A DNA stretch of 64,000 bases from NCBI GenBank assembly GCA_030041545.1, contig JASHNQ010000005.1:1-64000 (forward strand), given 5' to 3'. Both the position numbers and the translations under genes were made by a program. The notes beneath the pieces are model-generated. The model saw only the letters and a program-made list of their open reading frames with translations. It was not told where the DNA came from and made no database searches. How positions within the stretch are numbered: position 1 is the stretch's first letter; the number at the start of each line of letters is the position of its first letter. The stretch comes from a candidate division FCPU426 bacterium (GTDB lineage: Bacteria > Oederibacteriota > Muellerivitia > Muellerivitales > Muellerivitaceae). This document shows, one piece after another, positions 1 to 11,445 of the stretch.

Positions 1-462
1 GCCGTAGATGTTGCTCATGCCCTTGAAATTGCCCCGGCCCAGGCTGTCGCGCTCGGCCAGGAAGTCGTTCACGGTCACCACGTGCACGCCCTTGCCTTCC
101 AGGGCGTTCAGGTAAACGGGAAGGGTGGCCACCAGGGTCTTGCCCTCGCCGGTTCTCATTTCCGAGATGCGGCCCGAGTGCAGCACCATGCCGCCGATCA
201 GCTGCACGTCGAAATGCCGCAACCCCAGGGTGCGCTTGGAGGCTTCCCGAACGACCGCGAAGGCCTCCACCAGCAGGTCGTCCAGCTTCTCGCCGTGGGC
301 CAGTCGGTCCTTGAATTCGTCGGTCTTTTTGCGAAGTTCGGCGTCCGAAAGGGACTGAACCCTGGGTTCCAGGGCGTTGATTTCCTGGACTTTGGGCCAA
401 AGTTTCTTGAGCTCGCGGTCGGCCTTGCTGCCGAATATTTTGGTTAAAACGTTGCCAAACAT
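1..462 (-). CDS. secA: Preprotein translocase subunit SecA, N-terminal part (runs off window edge)
   Basis: Reverse-strand translation gives [33 protein letters not shown]...[50 protein letters not shown], the SecA N-terminus with Walker A (MRTGEGKT). Not listed in the ORF track because it is truncated. Confidence 0.95.
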   Translation of the reverse strand, partial: MFGNVLTKIFGSKADRELKKLWPKVQEINALEPRVQSLSDAELRKKTDEFKDRLAHGEKLDDLLVEAFAVVREASKRTLGLRHFDVQLIGGMVLHSGRISEMRTGEGKTLVATLPVYLNALEGKGVHVVTVNDFLAERDSLGRGNFKGMSNIYG

Positions 463-624
463 GTTTCCTCGATTAGGCGCGCCAGGGATCGAAAGACGCA
501 TAAGTATATGTAGTTTGAGGGGGGGGTTCAATACTGCAGCTTACCGTTGGCAGTCCACAGCCATTCGAGAGCCTCATGGCCCCGAGTCAAACCGAAGGGT
601 CGGCCGGGAAGAAAAACCCCGGTG

Positions 625-1125
625 TTAAGGAGGATTTTGCTGTCGGCTGTCGGCTGCCGACCGTTGACCGAGTTTATCCTCGATCTGCTCGATTTTTTCC
701 CGGATCGCGGCGCTTTCCCTTTCCTGGTCCAGGGCTTTCACGTCAGCTTCCCGGGCCGTCTCGCGCAGTTGGGCGGCCTGCCATCCGTTGAAAGCCAACT
801 TTCTTTTCTCGATCGCCAGTTGAAGTTCCAAGTCCGCCTGTTCCTTTTGAAGCCGGGCCCGGTCCTTCGCCGCCTTCATCGCTTTGATCCACTTTTGGTA
901 GGCGCGCTTGGCCCTTTGGTCGTAGAGGGTCGTTTCCAGGCGGGCCCGGTCCCAGGCGTCTTTTAATTTTTGGGTTTCGTCCTTGGATTTCTCCAATTCC
1001 TTAGCCGCGGTGTCGAAAGCGTTATCCAGGGATGGGGTTGGTGGTTCGGCAAAGGCAAAACCGTCAAGCCTCAGGCCCGTGGAGCCGGCAAAGAAGAGCG
1101 CGGATAGAACAAGAATTTTTTTCAA
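625..1125 (-). CDS. Secreted coiled-coil hypothetical protein
   Basis: Signal-peptide-like N-terminus (MKKILVLSALFFAGSTGL) and a long charged helical body; the C-terminal residues lie in a GTCGGCAGCCGACAG-type repeat. Confidence 0.6.
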   Translation of the reverse strand: MKKILVLSALFFAGSTGLRLDGFAFAEPPTPSLDNAFDTAAKELEKSKDETQKLKDAWDRARLETTLYDQRAKRAYQKWIKAMKAAKDRARLQKEQADLELQLAIEKRKLAFNGWQAAQLRETAREADVKALDQERESAAIREKIEQIEDKLGQRSAADSRQQNPP

Positions 1126-1137
1126 ACTTTCGCCTTT

Positions 1138-3162
<2,025 letters not shown>

Positions 3163-3167
3163 TTATT

Positions 3168-3204
3168 CCCTCTCCCTTAAGGGGAGAGGGCTAGGGTGAG
3201 GGTG
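3168..3204 (+). repeat. L-type palindromic half-site flanking the DUF559 gene (downstream side)
   Basis: ccctctcccttaaggggagagggctagggtgagggtg; inverted relative to the copy at 3545-3583. Confidence 0.85.
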
Positions 3205-3553
3205 AATTTTGAATCCGCTGGCGGATATATTCTAAAACCGCGTCAAGATTAGCAAGGGTTTCATTATTCCAAATGCGGATCACCCGAAAACCTTCTTTTC
3301 CAAGGGAAACTGTTCTGGCATCATCTTTTTCATGGTTTTTCTGGTGTTGACCTCCATCAAGTTCAATAACCAACTTCTTATCCAACGAACAAAAATCAAC
3401 GATAAAAGGGCCGATAGGCAATTGGCGCCTAAATTTGATACCAAGCAATTGGCGGGAACGCAAACGGCTCCAAAGCAATTTTTCCGCGTCGGTTTGATTT
3501 TGACGAAGGGAACGAGAAACAGGCTTAAGGCGTCTACTTCTCATCACCCTCAC
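3191..3553 (-). CDS. DUF559 domain protein (VSR-like PD-(D/E)XK endonuclease fold)
   Basis: LRQNQTDAEKLLWSRLRSRQLLGIKFRRQLPIGPFIVDFCSLDKKLVIELDGGQH...GFRVIRIWNNETLANLDAVLEYI, typical of DUF559. Start and stop codons both fall inside flanking repeat halves. Confidence 0.85.
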   Translation of the reverse strand: MRVMRSRRLKPVSRSLRQNQTDAEKLLWSRLRSRQLLGIKFRRQLPIGPFIVDFCSLDKKLVIELDGGQHQKNHEKDDARTVSLGKEGFRVIRIWNNETLANLDAVLEYIRQRIQNSPSP

Positions 3554-3583
3554 CCTGCCCCTCTCCCCTCAAGGGAGAGGGCT
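3545..3583 (-). repeat. L-type palindromic half-site flanking the DUF559 gene (upstream side)
   Basis: caccctcaccctgcccctctcccctcaagggagaggg on + strand, reverse complement of the 3168 copy. Confidence 0.85.
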
Positions 3584-3657
3584 AAAATCTCAAGAAGCAT
3601 ATCGCCAGGTTCGTGTTTTTGGACGCTTCCCAGGGTTGGACTGGAATTCGAGATTGA

Positions 3658-4437
3658 TTATTTCCCTGTTTTCAACCGCTGGGCGAGGAAGTCCGAAAGG
3701 CCCGCCGCGAGGGTCTTCTGGGCGGTGGTTTCGTAATCGTAATCGAGGCGGCGGATGGAGAGCTTCTTGGCGGTGGAATCGTACATGACGTAACAGGTCT
3801 TGGGGTTGTTGTCGCGGGGCTGGCCCACGCTGCCCACGTTCACCAGATAGCGGCACTCCTTCTGAAGTTGGCATTCCTGCTCTTCCAGGATTCGGACCGA
3901 TCCGTTCCCCCTTTGTTCGGCGATGAAGGGTTTGTGGACGTGCCCGAAGAAGCAGATGAACCCCTGGAAGTAGCGGAAATTGCGCTCCAAGTCCTCCTGG
4001 CCGGTCAAGTAATGCCATTCCTCGCTTTGGAAGGGCGAGGAATGCACCAACTGGATTTCGCCGATTTCCTCGCGCAAGCGAAGATCCTCCAGGAACCGCT
4101 GGTTTTGGGGTTTGATATGCGTTCTGGTCCAGGTGATGGCGTCCGCCGCGGGCTGGTTGAACTTGGAAAGGGGAGTCCGCCCCAGGAGGGCTGAATCGTG
4201 GTTGCCCATGACGATTTTCCAACAGTTGAGGGAGGCGATGAGTTCAATAACCTCGTCGGGATTGGCGTAATAACCCACCAAATCCCCCAGGCAGAGGTAT
4301 TCCTGGGCGCCCTCCGACCTCATGGCCTTAGCGACGGCCGTCATGGCCTCGATGTTGCTGTGGATGTCTGAAAAAATGCCGTAACGCATGACCCAGTTTA
4401 ACACAAAAAACATCCGAGCTGGCAGATCACAGGTCAC
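3658..4437 (-). CDS. Calcineurin-like metallophosphoesterase
   Basis: MRYGIFSDIHSNIEAM..CLGDLVGYYANPDE..VMGNHDSAL..GHVHKPF..VNVGSVGQPRD: all metallophosphoesterase motifs. The true start is likely the internal MRYGIFSDIH. Confidence 0.88.
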   Translation of the reverse strand: MTCDLPARMFFVLNWVMRYGIFSDIHSNIEAMTAVAKAMRSEGAQEYLCLGDLVGYYANPDEVIELIASLNCWKIVMGNHDSALLGRTPLSKFNQPAADAITWTRTHIKPQNQRFLEDLRLREEIGEIQLVHSSPFQSEEWHYLTGQEDLERNFRYFQGFICFFGHVHKPFIAEQRGNGSVRILEEQECQLQKECRYLVNVGSVGQPRDNNPKTCYVMYDSTAKKLSIRRLDYDYETTAQKTLAAGLSDFLAQRLKTGK

Positions 4438-4501
4438 GGTTTTAGGATTGCAGCCTTAAAATCTTTCCTGTCAGCCGTGAACCGTCAACTGTCAGCTGGT
4501 T

Positions 4502-4879
4502 TTAACGGATTTTTTTCTGGAGCAGGTAACTGAGGATACGCAGGCGGTTTTCCTGGCTTTCATTGAAAGCCCAGAACCGCTCCAAAGCGGGGAACTTTTT
4601 CGATTTCCGGTTCAACCGACAGAGGGTTTCACCATTCATGCGTTTCTCAAAAACAATCAGGCCGAGTTTCTCGAGCTTTTGGGCCGGTTTCATGATTTCC
4701 TCCGTGCCGCGCCCCAAAAGCTGGGCGGCGTGGGAGAGCGTTTCAACTTCCGACGTTTTTTTCGAGCAAAAAACCAGCAGGTCCCACATGACGAAGGAAT
4801 CCACCACCTCATCAATAAAGGCCCGGATGTCGCCCGGAATGTCGATTTCCACTAAGATTCCCACACTTTCCAACCACAA
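4502..4879 (-). CDS. Hypothetical protein, possibly winged-helix
   Basis: ORF with a helix-turn-helix-like stretch (ETLSHAAQLLGRGTEEIMKPAQKLEKLGLIVFEK). Confidence 0.5.
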   Translation of the reverse strand: MWLESVGILVEIDIPGDIRAFIDEVVDSFVMWDLLVFCSKKTSEVETLSHAAQLLGRGTEEIMKPAQKLEKLGLIVFEKRMNGETLCRLNRKSKKFPALERFWAFNESQENRLRILSYLLQKKIR

Positions 4880-4923
4880 AGTTCACCAAGTTCAAAAAGT
4901 TAAAACTATTGTGTGCTTCGTGG

Positions 4924-5328
4924 TTAGAGCGTTTGTTTTTCCAACTTGTCCAAAATGCCGTTCACGAATTTGCCCGATTCGTCGGTGCTGAACCTTTTCA
5001 CGATCTCAATGGCCTCGTTGATGGCCACCGACTTCGGGATTTCCGAATCGTAGAGGATCTCGTAAGTCGCCAGCCGGAGGATGTTGCGGTCCACGGCGGC
5101 CATGCGGGACAAGTCCCAGTGTTCGGCCAGGCCCCGCAAATGCCGGTCGATTTCCGCCAGGTGGTCCCAGGTGTTTCGGACCATCCGCAGGGCCATGATT
5201 TTGGCGGCCTCCGCCGCGCTTGCCTGCGGCAGGAAATTCTCTTCCAGGTCCTTCAATTGGACCGTTCCCATGTCCATTTGGAAGAGCATCTGTAAAGCCA
5301 ATTCCCGGCTTCGTCGCTTTAGCCCCAT
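4924..5328 (-). CDS. nusB: Transcription antitermination factor NusB
   Basis: RRSRELALQMLFQMD...DRNILRLATYEILYDSEIPKSVAINEAIEIVKRFSTDESGKFVNGILDKL. Confidence 0.95.
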   Translation of the reverse strand: MGLKRRSRELALQMLFQMDMGTVQLKDLEENFLPQASAAEAAKIMALRMVRNTWDHLAEIDRHLRGLAEHWDLSRMAAVDRNILRLATYEILYDSEIPKSVAINEAIEIVKRFSTDESGKFVNGILDKLEKQTL

Positions 5329-5340
5329 GTCACACTTTCA

Positions 5341-5430
5341 ATGACAGGTCCTAGGGGCCAGGCGCTAGGTTTCAGTTAAGCCTTAATGCCTTAACCTAGC
5401 CCCTAGAACCTACTGCCTAGCACCTGACTT
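5341..5430. repeat. Imperfect inverted intergenic repeat built from CTAGG/GCCTAGCACCTG words
   Basis: caggtcctaggggccaggcgctaggtttcag...cctagcccctagaacctactgcctagcacctg; a similar unit is at 50280-50372. Confidence 0.7.
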
Positions 5431-5899
5431 ATTGGATTTGATCCAACACCGACAAGGTTTCCAAAAGATGCAGGGCCGCCTCAGCCCCCTTGTTATCGTT
5501 TTTCTCGCCCGCCCGCGCCAGGGCTTGGTCCAGGTTCCCGGTGGTCAAAACGCCGAAGGCAACGGGAAGGCCCGATTTTTCCGAAAGCCTTCCCAATCCA
5601 GCCGCCACCTCGGCGGCGATATGCTCATGGTGGGTGGTTTCGCCCCGGATCACGGCCCCCAGCGCGATCACTCCCTGGAACCGCCCGGTGCCCGCCATCT
5701 TGGCGGCCGCCGCCGGGATTTCCCAGGCGCCCGGCACCCAAGCCACTTCGATGTTTTCCTCCGGCACTCCTTTCAAGGCAAGGGTTTCCAAGGCGCCCTT
5801 TAACAGTCGCCGTACGATCAGGTCGTTGAACCGGCTGGAGACGATCGCGATGCGGCGGGAGCCGCCTTCGGGTTTTCCTTCGTAGACTTTGACGGCCAT
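5429..5899 (-). CDS. ribH: 6,7-dimethyl-8-ribityllumazine synthase
   Basis: RIAIVSSRFNDLIVRRLLKGALETL..VPGAWEIPAAAAKM..GVIALGAVIRGETTHHEHIAAEVAAGL..VAFGVLTTGNLDQALARAG. Confidence 0.95.
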   Translation of the reverse strand: MAVKVYEGKPEGGSRRIAIVSSRFNDLIVRRLLKGALETLALKGVPEENIEVAWVPGAWEIPAAAAKMAGTGRFQGVIALGAVIRGETTHHEHIAAEVAAGLGRLSEKSGLPVAFGVLTTGNLDQALARAGEKNDNKGAEAALHLLETLSVLDQIQ

Positions 5900-5979
5900 T
5901 CCCCCCTCCATTCCGCGGAGAAATAAAAACGGTGGCCCGGAAGCTCCCCCAAAAACTGGCGTATTGTAATACCTTCGGG

Positions 5980-7194
5980 CTATTTTGGTTCCTTTTTCTT
6001 GCTTAAAAAATGTCCCATCTTTAAGCGTTTTGTGTCCAAATACTTGGCGTTCACGGCGTTGGGGGCGATCTCAATGGGCACCCGTTCCACAACCTTGAGC
6101 CCATACCCTTCCAATCCCACGATTTTCTTGGGGTTATTCGTTAAAAGGCGGATTTCCGATATCCCCAGGTCGACCAGGATTTGGGCCCCGATGCCGTAAT
6201 CCCTCAAGTCCGCCGGAAAGCCCAGTTTTTCGTTGGCCTCCACCGTGTCGAGCCCTGCGTCCTGCAACCGGTAGGCCTTGAGCTTGTTCAAGAGCCCGAT
6301 GCCCCGGCCTTCCTGTCGCATGTAAAGCACCACGCCCCGGCCTTCCTTCTCGATGCGGGCCATGGCCGCGTGAAGCTGCGCGCCACAATCACAGCGCAGG
6401 GATCCAAAGACGTCGCCCGTGAGGCATTCCGAATGCACCCGCACCAGCACCGGCCCGCCTCCGGACACGTTTCCCTTCACGAAGGCCAGGCTGTCGTCGT
6501 CCTCCGTTTCCGCGCGGTAGACCGCCACGTTCCACTCCCCGGTTTCGGTGGGAAGGGGTATCTCCAAAACCCGGCGGATGAGCTTTTCCCGGAGCCGCCG
6601 GTAGCGGATCAGTTCCGCGATGGTGATCACGGTCAGCCCGTGCTTATCGGAGTATTTTTTCAAATCCTCCAACCGGGCCATGGTCCCGTCGTCCTTCATG
6701 ATTTCGCACAGGATGCCGACGGGCTTGAGGCCGGCCAGGAGGGCTAAGTCCACCGTGGCCTCGGTATGGCCGGCGCGCCGAAGGACGCCCCCCTTCCGGT
6801 ATCGGAGGGGGAAAACATGGCCGGGACGCACCAAGTCGGAAGGCTTGGAGTTTGGGTCCGCCAAAATCCGGATGGCTTGGGCCCGGTCATGGGCGGAAAT
6901 GCCCGTTGTGACGCCGGCGCGGGCGTCCACCGAAACGGCAAAGGCGGTCCGGAAATTATCCTGTTGTTCCGCCACCATCATGGCCAGGTCCAGCCGCTCC
7001 AAATCCTCTGCCAGCATGGGCACGCAAATGAGTCCCCGGCCTTCCTTGGCCATGAAATTGACGGCGTCGGGGGTGACTTTTTCGGCGGCCATGACCAGGT
7101 CGCCTTCGTTCTCGCGGTTTTCGTCGTCCACCACGACCACGAATTTTCCTTGCCGGATATCCCCGATAGCCTGTTCGATTCGTTTTGTTTCCAT
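5980..7194 (-). CDS. ribBA: Bifunctional 3,4-dihydroxy-2-butanone 4-phosphate synthase / GTP cyclohydrolase II
   Basis: [19 protein letters not shown] (RibB) and [45 protein letters not shown] (RibA). Confidence 0.96.
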   Translation of the reverse strand: METKRIEQAIGDIRQGKFVVVVDDENRENEGDLVMAAEKVTPDAVNFMAKEGRGLICVPMLAEDLERLDLAMMVAEQQDNFRTAFAVSVDARAGVTTGISAHDRAQAIRILADPNSKPSDLVRPGHVFPLRYRKGGVLRRAGHTEATVDLALLAGLKPVGILCEIMKDDGTMARLEDLKKYSDKHGLTVITIAELIRYRRLREKLIRRVLEIPLPTETGEWNVAVYRAETEDDDSLAFVKGNVSGGGPVLVRVHSECLTGDVFGSLRCDCGAQLHAAMARIEKEGRGVVLYMRQEGRGIGLLNKLKAYRLQDAGLDTVEANEKLGFPADLRDYGIGAQILVDLGISEIRLLTNNPKKIVGLEGYGLKVVERVPIEIAPNAVNAKYLDTKRLKMGHFLSKKKEPK

Positions 7195-7335
7195 AATTAT
7201 GCCCACTTACACGAAGCCACGAAGCCACAAAGAAACCTTGGAATCCGGAAAAGAAACAAGCGGTCTATTTTTAAACAAGTCCTTCACTTCGACTTTCTCC
7301 GTGTCTTTTTGGCTTGGTGTTGGCTTTTGTTTTAA

Positions 7336-7488
7336 GAGCCGGTAACAAAATTCGTTTTTAACGCCTATCCCCCCTCTCCCTCGAGGGGAGAGGGCCGGGG
7401 TGAGGGTGGATTTTACTTGGCGAAAACACCCCTCACCCTACCCTCTCCCGCAAGGGGCGAGGGTTTAGGTTAATTTTGTTACCGGCTC
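7336..7488. mobile_element. MITE-like palindromic element, L-R type, TSD TAA
   Basis: TIR gagccggtaacaaaa...ttttgttaccggctc; flanked by taa at 7333-7335 and 7489-7491; internal L and R halves. Confidence 0.85.
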
Positions 7489-7919
7489 TAAAGGTAGGTG
7501 TCCAAAAGCACCCCCCGGATCTCGTCCAGTGTGGCCAGGATCTTCATGGAGTCCTGCTGGCCCGCCAAAAGAAGTTGGGCCAGGTTTTCCAGGGCCCCGT
7601 CCACTTTTTGCATCATCAGGTAGACCACGAATTTCCCGTCCTTCTTCTGCCCGTGCTTCTCCTCCACGCGGAAGGAGACGTTCACGACCCTGTCCATGAA
7701 CTTCTTCACCGAGGCCTTGTACTCCTCGAATTCCCGCCGGCCCTTGCTGGCGAAGAGTTTCTTGCCTTTGTCCTCGACTTCCAGGATCAGGCCGGCCAGT
7801 TCGGCCTTCAAGGACGGGTCGGACACCTTTTGGATTCGCTCGTTCAGGGCCGGCGCGAAAAGGGGCGCGATGGGCTGGGGCTTCTCGAATTCCGTGTCGC
7901 CGATTTTCTCGATTTTCAT
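7488..7919 (-). CDS. YaaR-like (DUF327) protein
   Basis: FEEYKASVKKFMDRVVNVSFRVEEKHGQKKDGKFVVYLMMQKVDGALENLAQLLLAGQQDSMKILATLDEIRGVLLDTYL resembles the YaaR/DUF327 family. Confidence 0.7.
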   Translation of the reverse strand: MKIEKIGDTEFEKPQPIAPLFAPALNERIQKVSDPSLKAELAGLILEVEDKGKKLFASKGRREFEEYKASVKKFMDRVVNVSFRVEEKHGQKKDGKFVVYLMMQKVDGALENLAQLLLAGQQDSMKILATLDEIRGVLLDTYL

Positions 7920-8527
7920 CGGTCTTTCCCCGAGGGCAGGTACACCGCCGCCAGTTTCTCCACGTACTTGGCCAGCATGTCCACTTCCACGTGGAGATAG
8001 TCCTCCGCGTTTTTGGATTTCAGGCAGGTATTCTGGATCGTGTGGGGGATAAGGGCCGCTTCCACCTCGTCCCCCCGGATATCCGCCACGGTCAGGCTGA
8101 TGCCATCCAGGGCGATGCTGCCTTTTTCCACCACATAGGGCGCCAGGGCCTCGGGAATGCGGACCCTCAGGCGGGCGCCTTCGCCCTCCGGTTCCAGCTT
8201 CAGGATTTGGGCTATGCCGTCCACATGGCCCTGGACAAAATGCCCCCCCAGGGGTTCGGATAATGTCAATGGAAGCTCCAAGTTGACGGCATCCCCTTTA
8301 TTCAACAACCCCAAAACGGTCCGTTTGAGCGTCTCAGGGACGGCCTGGAAGGAAACCAGGGGTGGCTTGACCTCCACCGCGGTGAGGCAGCAACCGTTGA
8401 CGGCCAGGCTGTCTCCGGGTTTCAATTTCCGGGAGAGATGGGGCGCTTCCAGGGAAAGCCTCAAATCAGGGCCTTTTTTTTCCGCCTTTGAAACGGTTCC
8501 CACTTCCTGAATGATTCCCGTAAACAT
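7916..8527 (-). CDS. ribE: Riboflavin synthase alpha subunit
   Basis: MFTGIIQEVGTV..GDSLAVNGCCLTAVE..GGHFVQGHVDGIAQI..GSIALDGISLTVADI. Confidence 0.95.
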   Translation of the reverse strand: MFTGIIQEVGTVSKAEKKGPDLRLSLEAPHLSRKLKPGDSLAVNGCCLTAVEVKPPLVSFQAVPETLKRTVLGLLNKGDAVNLELPLTLSEPLGGHFVQGHVDGIAQILKLEPEGEGARLRVRIPEALAPYVVEKGSIALDGISLTVADIRGDEVEAALIPHTIQNTCLKSKNAEDYLHVEVDMLAKYVEKLAAVYLPSGKDR

Positions 8528-8563
8528 TCATCACTCCAAAAACGCATTTTTCTCTCATTGAAT

Positions 8564-9661
8564 TCATAATTTGCCCCTCATTAAGAAGTCGTGGCCGATC
8601 CTCTCGACCTGGACACCCTTTAAATAAGGAGCCTGGTTGGGGTTTTCAATTCCCGCCCCACCCGCCCAAGTCGGGCCTCTTCCGCCCAATATTTTGGGGG
8701 AAACGAAAAGGGCCACTTTGTCCGCTAATTTTTCCCTCAAAAAGGAGGCGTGAACCGTTCCGCCGCCTTCGACCAAAAGGGACCGGACTTGGAGGGAGTG
8801 GAGAACTTTTAAAACGGCCTTTAACGATAGCATCTTTTGGCGCGAAGACACCCGAAAAACCAATGCCCCCCGCGCCGCCAGGGCTTTTTCCTTGCCGCGC
8901 GGGGCGTAGGCCGACGTGAAAATGACGGTTTTTGCCCTCCCCTTTAAAAGGTTGGCCCGGGGGCTTATTCGGAGTTGGGAATCCAAAACCACCCGCAGGG
9001 GCCAACCGTCCTCCCGGTGAAAACCTGGCAAGCGGACGGTTAAGGAGGGGTTGTCCGTCAAAGCCGTGCCGCTGCCCACCAAGATGGCGTCGCATTGGGC
9101 CCGCATTTCATGGGCCCTTTGGCGGGCCTGCCGGCCAGTAATCCAGCGGGAACGGCCGGAAACCGTGGCGATTTTGCCGTCCAGGCTCATAGCCGCCTTC
9201 AAAAGCACCCAAGGCCTGTCCCGGGTCACGGCAAAAATAAAGGTTTCGTTCATCCGCCGGGCTTCTTGTTCCAAAAGGCCCGTTTGAACCGCGATTCCGG
9301 CCCGGTGGAGCTTTTGAAAGCCCTTTCCCCGCACCTGGGGAAAGGGGTCCCACATGGCCGCCACCACTTTTTGGATCCCCGCCTGGATCAACGCGTCGGC
9401 GCAGGGCGGGGTCTTACCCTGATGGCTGCAGGGTTCCAAGGTCACATAAAGGGTGGCGCCCCTGGCCCTGGGACCCGCTTGGCCAAGGGCGAGGATCTCC
9501 GCGTGGGGTCCTCCGTAACGGGAATGTCCGCCTTCCCCGACAATGTGCCGCGCCTTCACCAGCACCGCCCCCACTTTGGGGTTGGGCGAAACCCAACGGC
9601 CCCGGGACTGGGCTAAATCAAGCGCACGCCGCATGAATTTCACGTCCGAATTTGCTGGCAT
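8564..9661 (-). CDS. ribD: Bifunctional diaminohydroxyphosphoribosylaminopyrimidine deaminase / 5-amino-6-(5-phosphoribosylamino)uracil reductase
   Basis: FMRRALDLAQSRGRWVSPNPKVGAVLV..GGPHAEILALGQAG..LYVTLEPCSHQGKTPPCADALI; reductase domain K(A)AMSLDGKIAT. Confidence 0.95.
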   Translation of the reverse strand: MPANSDVKFMRRALDLAQSRGRWVSPNPKVGAVLVKARHIVGEGGHSRYGGPHAEILALGQAGPRARGATLYVTLEPCSHQGKTPPCADALIQAGIQKVVAAMWDPFPQVRGKGFQKLHRAGIAVQTGLLEQEARRMNETFIFAVTRDRPWVLLKAAMSLDGKIATVSGRSRWITGRQARQRAHEMRAQCDAILVGSGTALTDNPSLTVRLPGFHREDGWPLRVVLDSQLRISPRANLLKGRAKTVIFTSAYAPRGKEKALAARGALVFRVSSRQKMLSLKAVLKVLHSLQVRSLLVEGGGTVHASFLREKLADKVALFVSPKILGGRGPTWAGGAGIENPNQAPYLKGVQVERIGHDFLMRGKL

Positions 9662-9877
9662 GAATCACCCATTTTAAAATCAGTTTTGAGTTTTCAGTTA
9701 TGAGTTCCGAGTTATTAAAAATTTTTGAACCAAAGGTTCAAAAATACGCCTTAACTCAAAACCCCATTCTAGTGGACATTTGCCAATCGGAGAACCCAAC
9801 CATTCCCCTTTTCAAACAGGGGCCCAGCGGTTAAAATCCCCCCTCGTTTATCCACTTAAATAAATAAGGAGACCTTC

Positions 9878-10501
9878 ATGTCCACTCTCGTGTTGGTCCG
9901 CCACGGCCAGTCCCAATGGAACTTGGAAAACAGGTTCACCGGCTGGGTGGACGTGCCCCTGACGGAGCAGGGCGAGAAAGAGGCCCGGCAGGCGGGAGAA
10001 AAACTGAAGGGCTGCCGCTTCGACGTGGCCTTCACCTCGGCCCTCCAAAGGGCCCAACGCACCCTGGCCCTCATCATCCAGGTGGCCGGGTTCAAAGACC
10101 TACCGGTTTACATGGACCAGGCCCTCAACGAGCGCCATTACGGAGGCCTGCAGGGCCTGAACAAGGCCGAAACCGCCGCCAAATACGGCGACGAGCAGGT
10201 CAAGATTTGGAGGCGCAGTTACGATGTGCCGCCCCCCAAGGACGAAACCGGCTATACCGAATCCCTCAAGGATACGGCGGCCCGCACCCTTCCTTATTTC
10301 GACTCCCACGTCGTTCCCTACTTGAAGCAGGGAAAGAACGTCCTGGTGGCCGCCCACGGGAATTCCCTGCGCTCCATCGTCATGCACCTGGAAAACCTGA
10401 CCAAGGAACAGGTCTTGGAATTGAACCTGGACACGGGAATCCCACGGGTTTACGAGCTGGACGGCAACTTGAAGGTCCTTTCCCGAAAAGACCTGAAATA
10501 A
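9878..10501 (+). CDS. gpmA: 2,3-bisphosphoglycerate-dependent phosphoglycerate mutase
   Basis: [74 protein letters not shown]. Confidence 0.96.
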   Translation: MSTLVLVRHGQSQWNLENRFTGWVDVPLTEQGEKEARQAGEKLKGCRFDVAFTSALQRAQRTLALIIQVAGFKDLPVYMDQALNERHYGGLQGLNKAETAAKYGDEQVKIWRRSYDVPPPKDETGYTESLKDTAARTLPYFDSHVVPYLKQGKNVLVAAHGNSLRSIVMHLENLTKEQVLELNLDTGIPRVYELDGNLKVLSRKDLK

Positions 10502-10602
10502 CCAGTCGACAGTCCGCAATCGGCAGCAAACAATTTGCGACAAATGATTTTTAACTGGGGACTGCCGACAGGCAATTAAATTATCGATGGAGATTCTACA
10601 TA

Positions 10603-11445
10603 GTGTCCTTTCGCCTCTTATCCCTCGCCCTAATCCTAAGCTGCCTTTGGGGTTGCGCCCCCCAGCGCCAGGCCCTGAAGCCCTCAGCCCTTCCCACGGC
10701 CCAAGCCACTGCGCAGGAAACTCCGGTTCCACCGCCGGTTTTGACGGACGACCAGCTTTTGGGATTAGTGCTCCCGCCCGGAATGGTCCAGGACCCGGAA
10801 TCGGGCCAATATGCCCTTCCCCAAGTGATGGAGAGTTTTTGGAAGCTCCGCGATAAGGCGGCCCAGGAGGGATGGCGCCTGATCCTCGTTTCCGGCTACC
10901 GCTCCTTTAAGAACCAAACCCGGATTTGGAACCATTTCGACGCCCTCTATCAAAAAACCGACGCCAAGTTGGATGCCAAGAAGCGGGTGCGGGCCATCAT
11001 GAGTTTGGTTTCGGTGCCGGGCCTTTCAAGGCACCACTGGGGCACGGACCTGGATATTTCGGAGGCTGGTTTGAGGGGGCAACTGGTGAACGTACATCCC
11101 GATACCCCCGACCGGATCGTCCGGTTTTACGATTGGATGAAACTCAACGCCCCCCAATTCGGGTTTTGCAAGGTTTACTTGGGCAAGCGCGGGGCGGTCC
11201 GGGATGAGCCCTGGCATTGGAGCTACTTTCCATACTCCAGGATTTACTTCCAGCAATTCATGGCGATCCGGGATTTCCACAGGATCATGGACGCCCGCGT
11301 GCGCGACGCGCAGTACTTGATGAAAAATTTCCCCAAGGTTTTTCAAGAGGAAACCAAATCCATCAACACCGAGTGCTCGTCGGAAACTTCAAGCCAGTCG
11401 ACGGTCGGCAGTCCACAGTCGCCGGCAAAACCCCAAATCAATTGA
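10603..11445 (+). CDS. D-alanyl-D-alanine carboxypeptidase-like protein (VanY family), lipoprotein-like N-terminus
   Basis: LILVSGYRSFKNQTRIW..SVPGLSRHHWGTDLDIS..EPWHWSYFPYSR; LSCLWGC lipobox-like. C-terminal ~15 residues are encoded in a repeat. Confidence 0.88.
   Translation: MSFRLLSLALILSCLWGCAPQRQALKPSALPTAQATAQETPVPPPVLTDDQLLGLVLPPGMVQDPESGQYALPQVMESFWKLRDKAAQEGWRLILVSGYRSFKNQTRIWNHFDALYQKTDAKLDAKKRVRAIMSLVSVPGLSRHHWGTDLDISEAGLRGQLVNVHPDTPDRIVRFYDWMKLNAPQFGFCKVYLGKRGAVRDEPWHWSYFPYSRIYFQQFMAIRDFHRIMDARVRDAQYLMKNFPKVFQEETKSINTECSSETSSQSTVGSPQSPAKPQIN

Noticed and set aside
9662-9877. FMN riboswitch upstream of ribD
   Set aside because: No conserved FMN-element segments recognised by eye; the region contains only a TTGAGTTTTGAG-type word repeat.
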